Shown here piece by piece: positions 1 through 5,335 of a DNA stretch of 5,335 bases. The notes under the pieces were generated by a model. That model did not search any database. It was given only the letters and a program-made list of their open reading frames with translations, and was not told where the DNA came from. This DNA is from Bacillota bacterium (GTDB taxonomy: Bacteria; Bacillota; Sulfobacillia; RBS10-35; JAJYVM01), in NCBI GenBank assembly GCA_021792015.1, contig JAJYVM010000294.1:1-5335 (forward strand), in the 5' to 3' direction. A program made the translations under genes and the position numbers. Position 1 is the first letter of the stretch. Each line of letters opens with the position of its first letter.

Positions 1-2016
1 GACGAGAACCGCAGTGCCGTCTGGATGGCGGACGTCGCTGCGGCACCCGGCACCCTCGCCCGGCAGGTCACGGCGGGCACCGCCCGCGACCGCTCCCCGA
101 CCTGGTCGCCCGACGGCAGCCACCTGGCCTTCATCTCCGACCGGGCCGACGGCCGCGCCCAGATCCACATCCTGCCGGCTGCGGGCGGCGAGGCCCGCCG
201 CATCGAGACCGACGAGGCGGTCCAGGGCGGGCTCTGCTGGTCCCCCGACGGCAGCACCCTCGCCTTCGTGGCCCGCGTCTGGAGCAAGCCCGAGGGCTGG
301 ACCCCCTACCCCGGCGCGCCCGAGGGTGACGCCGACCGCGCCCGCGCCCTGGCCGCCCCCCGCGGCAGCCAGGCCAACGGGGCGAGCCAGCCGCCCAAGC
401 CCGCCTCGGACGTCAAGGTGATCACGCGCCTGCTCTACCGGATGGACGGCATCGGCGAGTACGGCGACCGCCGCAACCACGTGTTCACGGTCCCCGCGGA
501 CGGCTCGGCCAAGGCCAGCCGCCTGACGGACGGCGACTTCGACCACGCCGCGCCCGCCTTCTCCCCCGACGGCCGCCACGTGGCCCTGACCGCCAACCGC
601 CGCCCCGGCGATGCCGCCGACCTGGCCAACCACATGGACCTGTGGGTGTTCCCCCTGGCCGGCGGCGCCAGCGCCAACCCCAACGCCAACACCGGCGCCG
701 ACGGCCCGACCCTGCTCCTGCAGGGCGACGGCCCCGTCATGAACCCGACGTGGTCCCCCGATGGCCGCCACATCGCATTCGTCGGCCATGACGGCCATGC
801 GGGCCGCAAGACCGCGGCGGCCTGCTGGGTGGTGGCCTGGGACGGCGCGGACGCGCCGGCCAAATCGTTCGCCGATGCCCGCTGCCTCAGCGGCGCGCTC
901 GACCGCCCCGCGGCCTACTCCGGCTCGTCCGACCTCCGCCAGCAGGCCGCCTCCCAGCCCGCCTGGTCCGCCGACGGCCGCCACGTGTACTTCCCCGTCA
1001 GCAGCGAGGGCGACACCCTCATCTACCGCGCCGGCCTCGACGGCGGCGCCCCCACCGCCCTCACCCCGGCCGCCGGCCCCGACGGCCGCACGCTCGCCGG
1101 CTTCTCGCTCGCCGCGACCGGTGCCCTGGCCTACATCGCCGGCGATGCCGTGACGGCGGACGAGGTCTTCGCCCTGGCGCCCGACGGGCGGGAGAGCCGC
1201 CTCTCCGCCATCAACGCCCCGCTGCTGCAGGAACTGCACATCCAGCCCGTGCGCCGCTTCCGTTACGAGGGCGCCGACGGCGCGCCCATGGACGGGTGGT
1301 TCATCCCGGCCGTGGGGGTGCCCGCCGGCCGCGCGGCCCCGTGCGTGCTGAGCATCCACGGCGGCCCGCACGGGATGTACGGCAACGCGCTGCAGTTCGG
1401 CATGCAGCTCTACGCGGCCAGCGGCCTCGCCGTCCTCTACACCAACCCGCGCGGCAGCGAGGGCTACGGGCAGGCCTTCGTGGACGCCGTCGCCGGGGAT
1501 TGGGGCGGCAAGGACTACGTGGACATCCAGAAGGGCCTGGACCATGCCATCGCCCAGGGCTGGGTCGACGGGGCGCGCTGCGGCGTGACCGGCTGGTCGT
1601 ATGGCGGCTTCATGACCTCGTGGACCATCACGCAGACGGACCGCTTCCGGGCCGCCATCGCCGGCGCCATCGTCGCCAACCGCCACTCCTTCTACGGCAC
1701 GAGCGACATCGGCGTCCACTTCGGCGAGAGCGAGTTCCCTGGCAGCCCCTGGGAGAACGAGGAGGGTCACCTCGCGCGCTCGGCCCTGCGCTTCGCCACG
1801 CGCGTCAGCACGCCCGTGCTGTTCCTGCACGGCGAGGCGGACCTGCGCTGCCCGGTGCCGCAGACGGAGGAGTTCTTCACCGCCCTGCGCCGCCAGGGCA
1901 AGACGGCCGTGATGGTGCGCTACCCCGGCGAGTTCCACGGGCTGCAGAAGCCGCGGCACAAGGCCGACCGCATGGCCCGCTCGGTCGCCTGGTTCAAGCA
2001 CCACCTCGAAAAATAA
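1..2016 (+). CDS. S9 family (prolyl oligopeptidase / acylaminoacyl-peptidase type) serine peptidase, 5' partial
   Basis: This enzyme of the S9 family cleaves short peptides or N-acylated residues and is probably cytoplasmic. The reading frame is open through the left edge. The first in-window ATG (base 25) lies inside a conserved propeller strand (RSAVWMADV), so the true start is upstream and perhaps 40 codons are missing. The N-terminal part is a beta-propeller with WSPDG-type blades at 103-117, 238-252, 559-573 (FSPDG), 751-765 and 964-978 (WSADG). The C-terminal alpha/beta-hydrolase domain starts near base 1250. It carries the oxyanion-hole motif HGGPHG (1357-1374), the nucleophile in GWSYGG (Ser codon 1597-1599), the acid in HGEADLRCP (Asp codon 1840-1842) and the base in GEFHG (His codon 1936-1938), so the triad is complete. 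Low-complexity Pro/Ala and Asn-rich inserts near bases 300-410 and 665-700 look like surface loops. The gene ends at TAA 2014-2016. The family is certain; the exact specificity is not. Confidence 0.95.
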   Translation, partial: DENRSAVWMADVAAAPGTLARQVTAGTARDRSPTWSPDGSHLAFISDRADGRAQIHILPAAGGEARRIETDEAVQGGLCWSPDGSTLAFVARVWSKPEGWTPYPGAPEGDADRARALAAPRGSQANGASQPPKPASDVKVITRLLYRMDGIGEYGDRRNHVFTVPADGSAKASRLTDGDFDHAAPAFSPDGRHVALTANRRPGDAADLANHMDLWVFPLAGGASANPNANTGADGPTLLLQGDGPVMNPTWSPDGRHIAFVGHDGHAGRKTAAACWVVAWDGADAPAKSFADARCLSGALDRPAAYSGSSDLRQQAASQPAWSADGRHVYFPVSSEGDTLIYRAGLDGGAPTALTPAAGPDGRTLAGFSLAATGALAYIAGDAVTADEVFALAPDGRESRLSAINAPLLQELHIQPVRRFRYEGADGAPMDGWFIPAVGVPAGRAAPCVLSIHGGPHGMYGNALQFGMQLYAASGLAVLYTNPRGSEGYGQAFVDAVAGDWGGKDYVDIQKGLDHAIAQGWVDGARCGVTGWSYGGFMTSWTITQTDRFRAAIAGAIVANRHSFYGTSDIGVHFGESEFPGSPWENEEGHLARSALRFATRVSTPVLFLHGEADLRCPVPQTEEFFTALRRQGKTAVMVRYPGEFHGLQKPRHKADRMARSVAWFKHHLEK

Positions 2017-2031
2017 AAGGGCGGATTTGGT

Positions 2032-2057
2032 GGGGCCGGCGCGTACGCGCCGGCCCC
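2032..2057. repeat. Perfect 26-bp palindrome after the S9 peptidase stop, possible terminator or REP-like element
   Basis: The left arm GGGGCCGGCGCGT (2032-2044) is followed with no spacer by its exact reverse complement ACGCGCCGGCCCC (2045-2057). It starts 16 bases after the peptidase stop. As RNA it could fold into a very stable hairpin with a tetraloop formed by the central bases. No T-run follows on either strand, so it is not a textbook intrinsic terminator. It could still end or protect the 3' end of the peptidase transcript, or be a dispersed palindromic repeat. Confidence 0.7.
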
Positions 2058-2083
2058 GGAAGGGCCAGCAAGCAGCCACGGGG

Positions 2084-2178
2084 TGCGCCGGGGCGGGTGC
2101 CGGATGCCTCCGCACACGGCCGGGATGCCCCTGTAGGGCGTGCCGCCGGACCCCGGCTGCGCCGGGGGCGGGTGCCGG
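2084..2178 (+). repeat. Pair of imperfect direct repeats (2084-2103 and 2158-2178)
   Basis: The two copies share TGCGCCGGGG followed by CGGGTGCCGG and differ only by one extra G in the second copy. They sit 74 bases apart. A shorter shared word, GGCGTGCCGCC, recurs at 2137-2147 and 2193-2203. The pattern suggests local duplication or a family of dispersed GC-rich intergenic repeats. In DNA this GC-rich some chance repetition is expected, but 20 of 21 matching positions is more than I would expect casually. Confidence 0.5.
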
Positions 2179-2185
2179 CCGCCCC
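2151..2185 (+). repeat. Two mutually exclusive small hairpins in the intergenic gap
   Basis: CCCCGGC (2151-2157) and GCCGGGG (2161-2167) form a 7-bp stem with a 3-base loop. GGGGCGG (2165-2171) and CCGCCCC (2179-2185) form a second 7-bp stem with a 7-base loop. The two share bases 2165-2167 and so cannot both form fully. This could be a terminator or attenuator, but without a T-run or leader peptide it may just reflect base composition. Confidence 0.3.
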
Positions 2186-2307
2186 GCCTGACGGCGTGCC
2201 GCCCGGCCACCGGGACGCCAGGCCCCCGTCCTGCGGCCAGGGCCCTGCGGATGCCCACCGCGCGGCCGGTGCGCGCGCTGCCCGTCATGGCCGGCGGCAG
2301 GCTTCTG

Positions 2308-2316
2308 TGCTAGGAT
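2308..2316 (+). promoter_or_regulatory. Extended -10-like promoter element next to the MFS start
   Basis: TGC followed by TAGGAT (2311-2316) matches the extended -10 pattern TGnTAnnnT and lies in the only AT-leaning patch of the spacer. I see no -35 hexamer at the expected distance, which extended -10 promoters can tolerate. Its last T is 7 bases before the A of the ATG at 2324, so transcription would begin at or within a base or two of the start codon, giving a leaderless or near-leaderless message. Confidence 0.4.
2312..2315 (+). promoter_or_regulatory. Weak ribosome binding site candidate for the MFS gene
   Basis: AGGA ends 8 bases before the ATG at 2324, a usable Shine-Dalgarno spacing. 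It overlaps the proposed -10 element, so both readings cannot hold for the same transcript. If this is the ribosome binding site, the promoter must lie further upstream in the GC-rich spacer. Confidence 0.3.
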
Positions 2317-2323
2317 ATTTCGT

Positions 2324-3583
2324 ATGGCGAAGCGAGCGCCGCTGCCGGAGGGGATCGCGCGGCTCATCGCCGTGCGCACGCTCCGCAGCGTGGCGCAGGG
2401 TGCCCTGGGCGTGGCCTTCCCCCTCTACCTCGTGCGACTTGGCGTCTCCACGGTGGCCATCGGCGCGCTGTTCACGGCGGCCGCCGTCGCCAGCGCCGCC
2501 CTGACCCTGGCCGTGGGCCTATTGGCCGACCGGTGGGGGCGCAAGCCCTTCATCGTCGCCTTCGCCGTCCTGACGGCCCTGGCCGGGGGCGTGCTGCTGG
2601 CCTCCCGCAGCTTCTGGGCACTGGCGCCGGTGGTGGTGCTGGCCGGCATCGGCCGCGGCGGGCTGGGCATCGGCGGCGGCCAGGCCGGCGCGTTCGCCCC
2701 GGCCCTGCAGGCCATGATGGCCGAGAAGTCCGGGGATGCGCGGCGCACGCCGATCTTCGCGCTCGCCTCCGGCATCAGCGCCTACGCCTCGGCCGGCGGC
2801 GCCCTGCTCAGCGGCGCGGCCGACTGGCTGGCGCGGCCGTCAGCGCCCCTGCTCGGCTACCAGGCGCTGTTCGCCATGACGCTGGCCGTCGGGCTGGCCA
2901 TGATCATCGTCCTCCACCCCCTGCGTGAGGCGCCGCGCGCCCCGCGGCCGGCGGGACGGCAGGCGGTGCTGAGCCGCGCCTCCTGGGCGGCCGTCGGCAA
3001 GCTGTCGCTGGCCGGAGGCCTCAATGGCCTCGGCATGGGCTTCGTCACCGGCTTTTTGCCCATCTGGTTCAACCTGCGCTTCGGGGTGGGCGTGGCCGCC
3101 GTCGGCGCCCTGATGGCGGGCGTCGGCCTGCTGGCGGGGCCGGCCTTCGCCCTGGCGAGCCGGGTGGCGCGGCGCTGGGGCGAGGTGCGGGCCATCACCT
3201 TCTTCCGCGGCATCGCGCCGTTCCTGCTGGCCGCCATGCCCCTGGCGTCCAGCTTCACGGCCGCCGCGGCCGTCTACGTGGCGGCCATGGCCTTCACCAT
3301 GGCGCCCATGCCCATCCGGCAGTCCTTCGCCATGGGGGTCGTGGAGGAGCGCGAGCGGGCCTCGGCCACCGGCATCCGCGCCACGGCCGTCCGCCTGCCC
3401 TCGGCCGTCAGCCCGACCCTGACCGGCTACCTCCTCGACGTCGGCGACCTGGGGCTGCCGCTCTGGCTGATGGCCGGCTGCATGGCGCTCAGTGCCGCGC
3501 TCTACTACACCTTCTTCCAGGAGCGGGACCTCATGGCCGGCAGGGTGGTGGCGGAGGCGGGTCGAAGCGCACCCGCGGGGTGA
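2324..3583 (+). CDS. Major facilitator superfamily (MFS) transporter
   Basis: This is a 419-residue inner-membrane secondary carrier, a normal MFS length, with a hydrophobic pattern fitting 12 transmembrane helices. The MFS signature between helices 2 and 3 is clear: GLLADRWGRKP at residues 65-75. A basic, Arg/Pro-rich central loop (about residues 200-220) separates the two six-helix halves. In the C-terminal half, EERERASATGIRATAVRLPS (residues 341-360) is the usual loop with the ERxRAS-type motif before helix 11, and the protein ends in a short hydrophilic tail. The substrate is not evident; drug-efflux and small-metabolite carriers share these features. The ATG at 2324 is chosen because the following residues lead directly into helix 1 and no earlier homologous sequence is seen. 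Its TGA (3581-3583) overlaps the GTG of the M20 gene, implying co-transcription and coupled translation. Confidence 0.93.
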   Translation: MAKRAPLPEGIARLIAVRTLRSVAQGALGVAFPLYLVRLGVSTVAIGALFTAAAVASAALTLAVGLLADRWGRKPFIVAFAVLTALAGGVLLASRSFWALAPVVVLAGIGRGGLGIGGGQAGAFAPALQAMMAEKSGDARRTPIFALASGISAYASAGGALLSGAADWLARPSAPLLGYQALFAMTLAVGLAMIIVLHPLREAPRAPRPAGRQAVLSRASWAAVGKLSLAGGLNGLGMGFVTGFLPIWFNLRFGVGVAAVGALMAGVGLLAGPAFALASRVARRWGEVRAITFFRGIAPFLLAAMPLASSFTAAAAVYVAAMAFTMAPMPIRQSFAMGVVEERERASATGIRATAVRLPSAVSPTLTGYLLDVGDLGLPLWLMAGCMALSAALYYTFFQERDLMAGRVVAEAGRSAPAG

Positions 3584-4728
3584 GCGGGATCGCCGAGCCC
3601 ATGGCTGGCCTTTTTGACTTCCTGCGGCTGCCGTCGCTCTCGACGACCGGCCAGGGCGTCGCCGAGACGGCGGCCTGGCTCTGCGGCCAAGCGCAGGCGC
3701 TGGGCGCCGAGGCGGACGTGTACCCGACGGCGGGGCATCCCGTGGTCGCCGGCGTCTTTCCGGGCGGCCCCCGCACCATCCTGCTGTATGGCCACTATGA
3801 CGTGCAGCCACCGGAGCCCCTCGAGCTGTGGGAGAGCGACCCCTTCGCGCCCACCCTTCGGGACGGCAAGATCTACGCCCGGGGCGCCACCGACGACAAG
3901 GGGAACCTCTGGGCCGCGCTCGTCGCCGCCTCGCACAATCCGCCGGTGACGGTCAAGTTCGTCTTCGAGGGCGAGGAGGAGGTGGGAAGCCCCAACCTCC
4001 TGCCGTTTCTGCGCGCCCACCGCGACATGCTCGCCTGCGACGCCTGCGTCCTCTGCGACCGCGGCATCCACGAATCCGGCCGCGGCCAGCTCTACCTCGG
4101 CAACAAGGGCATGATCCACGTCGAGCTGCGGGCCACGGGTCCGAAGCGCGACGTGCACAGCAGCCAGGCGCATCGCAGATGCGCCCATTCGTCGGGCGAA
4201 GGCTCGCACCCCTGCCGTGGCGGACATGGCGGAGAGCCCTTTCGATCCCGCGCCGTACGTCGCCACCGGTGGAGGCGACCACGCTCCGGACGATCCAGCA
4301 GCACAAATGCTGTACGAGGCGGCTTGCAACATCTCGGGTGCGGCTCGGCAGGCACCGAGCAACTAGCCCATCATCCCGCCCACGGCCTTCGCGAAGGTGG
4401 ACGTGCGGCTGGCTCCAGGCAGGATCCGCGGTCGAGCACCGCCCAGGTCGCGGAGCGGTGTGGCAGCGTCGACGGCACGATCGACACCACGATGCGACCG
4501 CATCGGGCGTCCGGAGACCACAGGGCGAATCGGTCCGCCAACCAGGCTCCGCACCGGCCACGACCGCGCAGACGTCCTCTGTCCGCATGTGGACAGGCGG
4601 AACCTCCGCGCTCGATCGCCGACACGGCGGACCTACCGGTCTGTTCCATCGACCTTGCAGTCGCTTCGCACTTACAAACCCGCCCGCGGGAAACCTCGAA
4701 TTGGGCGCCTTCGGCGCCGGAGGCCTGA
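3580..4728 (+). pseudogene. M20 family metallopeptidase (dipeptidase/ArgE/DapE-like), C-terminal half decayed
   Basis: M20 enzymes are di-zinc hydrolases of dipeptides, N-acyl amino acids and related amides. From GTG 3580 (in GTGA overlapping the MFS stop; ATG 3601 is an alternative start) the first ~197 codons are intact: LRLPSLS, GHYDVQP (His72, Asp74), ARGATDDKG (Asp105), EGEEEVGS (Glu132/133, catalytic and metal sites), CDRG (Asp160), RDVHSSQA ending at 4170. Downstream, frame 1 stays open to TGA 4726-4728 but reads as Arg-rich sequence unlike the family. M20 remnants lie in other frames: ADMAESPFDPAPYV and ACNISG in frame 2 (about 4220-4340), a TAG at 4364, then PIIPPTAFAKVDVRL (4367-4411); frame 1 resumes with RQDP...AQVAER (about 4420-4460) and LPVCSI (about 4635-4655); frame 3 has NLELGAFGAG (about 4692-4721). 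The C-terminal zinc-ligand His (HAPNE motif) is gone. At 382 codons it is some 70 shorter than usual. Sequencing error is the main alternative. Confidence 0.82.
4719..4723 (+). promoter_or_regulatory. Ribosome binding site of the TPP enzyme
   Basis: GGAGG ends 8 bases before the ATG at 4732, a strong Shine-Dalgarno with good spacing. It supports this start codon. It sits inside the last codons of the decayed M20 frame, whose TGA (4726-4728) falls between it and the ATG, so the arrangement looks like a formerly coupled operon junction. Confidence 0.75.
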
Positions 4729-4731
4729 GCG

Positions 4732-5335
4732 ATGGAAGTCGCCGATGTGCTGATGGAGGCCATGGCCCGGCGCGGCATCACCAACCTGTGGTTCACCTCT
4801 GGCACGGAACTGGGCTTTTTCCAGGAGGCCTACCAAAAGGCGAGGGCGGAGGGCCGCCCGACGCCGACCCTGAGGACCTGCCCGCATGAGCACGTGGCGC
4901 TCGCGGCGGCGGGCGGCGAGAGCCGGGTCACGGGGCGGCCCTCCGCCACGGCCGCCCACGTCGACGTCGGGCTGATCAACGCCGGCGGCGCCATTCACAA
5001 CGCCTTCCGCGGCGGCTACCCCGTGCTCATGATGTCGGGGTATGCTCCCTCCGCCCCGCCCGGAAGCCGGCGCGGCGCCCGCGATTCGTACATCCAGTGG
5101 CAGCAGCAGCTGCCGGACCAGGGCCAGATCGTGCGCCCGTACATGAAGTGGGACCACCGCCTGAATGCCTGGGACGACCCGGACCTCGTGGTCGGGCGGG
5201 CCGTGCAGATGATGCTGTCCGCCCCCCAGGGCCCGGCCTACCTGGCCCTGCCGCGTGAGGTGACGATGGCTGAGGCGGCGCCTCCGGCGCCGCCTCAGCC
5301 GCTGGCCCCTGTGACCCTGGGCGCCCCGGATCCCG
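4732..5335 (+). CDS. Thiamine-diphosphate-dependent enzyme, acetolactate-synthase-like, N-terminal part (3' partial)
   Basis: The frame is open from ATG 4732 through the right edge (201 codons plus one base), about one third of a usual ~550-600-residue protein. The visible part is the pyrimidine-binding (PYR) domain of the acetolactate synthase/pyruvate oxidase/benzoylformate decarboxylase superfamily: VADVLMEAMARRGITNLW, then FTSGTE, then CPHEHVALAAA with the catalytic Glu53 (GAG 4888-4890) that activates the TPP aminopyrimidine. TGRPSATAAHVDVGLINAGG follows, then AIHNAFRGGYPVLMMSG, and QGPAYLALPRE closes the domain. The last visible residues are a Pro/Ala linker towards the central domain. 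These enzymes act on 2-oxo acids by C-C bond cleavage or ligation, in the cytoplasm. The substrate is not predictable here, since the TPP-binding GDG motif lies beyond the edge. The VDVGLINAGG-IHNA stretch resembles the poorly characterised 'TPP-requiring acetolactate synthase-like' proteins rather than true IlvB. It follows the M20 relic by 3 bases. Confidence 0.9.
   Translation, partial: MEVADVLMEAMARRGITNLWFTSGTELGFFQEAYQKARAEGRPTPTLRTCPHEHVALAAAGGESRVTGRPSATAAHVDVGLINAGGAIHNAFRGGYPVLMMSGYAPSAPPGSRRGARDSYIQWQQQLPDQGQIVRPYMKWDHRLNAWDDPDLVVGRAVQMMLSAPQGPAYLALPREVTMAEAAPPAPPQPLAPVTLGAPDP
5268..5300. repeat. Perfect hairpin with 15-bp arms inside the TPP-enzyme coding region
   Basis: GGCTGAGGCGGCGCC (5268-5282) and its exact reverse complement GGCGCCGCCTCAGCC (5286-5300) are separated by TCC. 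In frame it encodes the Pro/Ala-rich linker EAAPPAPPQP, just after the conserved LPRE end of the PYR domain. No T-run follows. It could be a small palindromic repeat tolerated in an interdomain linker, or a translation or transcription pause site. Confidence 0.7.

Larger units (their letters stand above)
2017..2323. other. Non-coding gap between the S9 peptidase and the MFS gene
   Basis: This 307-bp spacer holds no convincing gene. Open frames crossing it on either strand read as low-complexity Arg/Ala/Pro/Gly sequence with no recognisable family. It begins with a short A-rich stretch after the TAA, then a perfect palindrome, then GC-rich sequence with direct repeats and small hairpins. It ends in the only AT-leaning stretch, which looks like a promoter next to the MFS start. 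The layout suggests the end of one transcription unit and the beginning of another. Confidence 0.7.

Noticed and set aside
665..700. Short AAC-rich repeat (SANPNANTG) in the S9 peptidase as a phase-variable tract
   Set aside because: The units are few and imperfect and the stretch keeps the frame, so it looks like an ordinary surface-loop insert.
1296..2504. 402-codon + strand frame overlapping the S9 peptidase end, the spacer and the MFS start
   Set aside because: It is Arg/Pro-rich frameshifted sequence under two clearly real genes in other frames.
2840..3811. 323-codon open frame on the - strand
   Set aside because: It lies opposite the MFS and M20 genes and reads as Arg/Gly/His/Pro-rich sequence with no family resemblance, a typical antisense shadow in GC-rich coding DNA.
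3505..4362. 285-codon open frame on the - strand
   Set aside because: Its composition mirrors the conserved M20 N-terminal coding sequence on the + strand, which has catalytic motifs, while this frame has none.
4171..4728. Novel Arg-rich C-terminal domain fused to an M20 half
   Set aside because: The region contains M20 remnants in other frames and an in-frame TAG inside one of them, so frameshift decay explains it better than a new domain.
4171..4730. Insertion sequence or horizontally acquired island
   Set aside because: G+C drops only modestly by eye, there are no terminal inverted repeats or transposase fragments, and the stretch is recognisably M20-derived.
3828..4889. 353-codon + strand frame across the M20 and TPP genes as a novel gene
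   Set aside because: It is out of frame with both real genes. The only meaningful piece is the short NLELGAFGAG remnant of the M20 C-terminus, so it supports decay rather than a new protein.

Overview
The window is very GC-rich DNA (roughly three quarters G+C by eye, with G or C at nearly every third codon position) from a bacterium. Every real gene lies on the + strand. The sequence alone does not fix the taxon. The S9 peptidase, MFS carrier and acetolactate-synthase-like enzyme resemble families common in high-GC Chloroflexota, Actinomycetota, deep Bacillota and Proteobacteria, and I would not go further than that.

Layout: (1) Bases 1-2016 hold most of a prolyl-oligopeptidase-family (S9) serine peptidase, open at the left edge, with a WSPDG-repeat beta-propeller followed by an alpha/beta-hydrolase domain with an intact Ser-Asp-His triad. 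(2) Bases 2017-2323 are a non-coding gap with a perfect 26-bp palindrome just after the peptidase stop, a pair of near-identical 20/21-bp direct repeats, further small hairpins, and an extended -10-like promoter very close to the next start. (3) Bases 2324-3583 encode a 12-helix MFS transporter. (4) Bases 3580-4728 begin as a well-conserved M20 metallopeptidase overlapping the MFS stop by 4 bases. After about base 4170 the gene is wrecked: recognisable pieces of the M20 lid and C-terminal catalytic regions appear in all three forward frames, with a premature stop and lost residues. I call it a pseudogene. (5) From base 4732 to the right edge runs the start of an intact thiamine-diphosphate (TPP) dependent, acetolactate-synthase-like enzyme with a good ribosome binding site. 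It has no stop in the window, so a search for closed ORFs misses it.

The MFS carrier, M20 peptidase and TPP enzyme are tightly packed (4-base overlap, then 3-base spacing) and probably form one transcription unit. The S9 peptidase is separated from it by about 300 bp. The ancestral operon plausibly took up and processed a small peptide or N-acyl amino-acid compound, with a TPP enzyme acting on a 2-oxo acid, but the substrate cannot be read from the sequence. The most notable items are the mosaic decay of the M20 gene between two intact neighbours and a perfect 15-bp-arm hairpin inside the TPP enzyme's coding region. I found no CRISPR array, RNA gene, insertion sequence or clearly new defence or mobile system.
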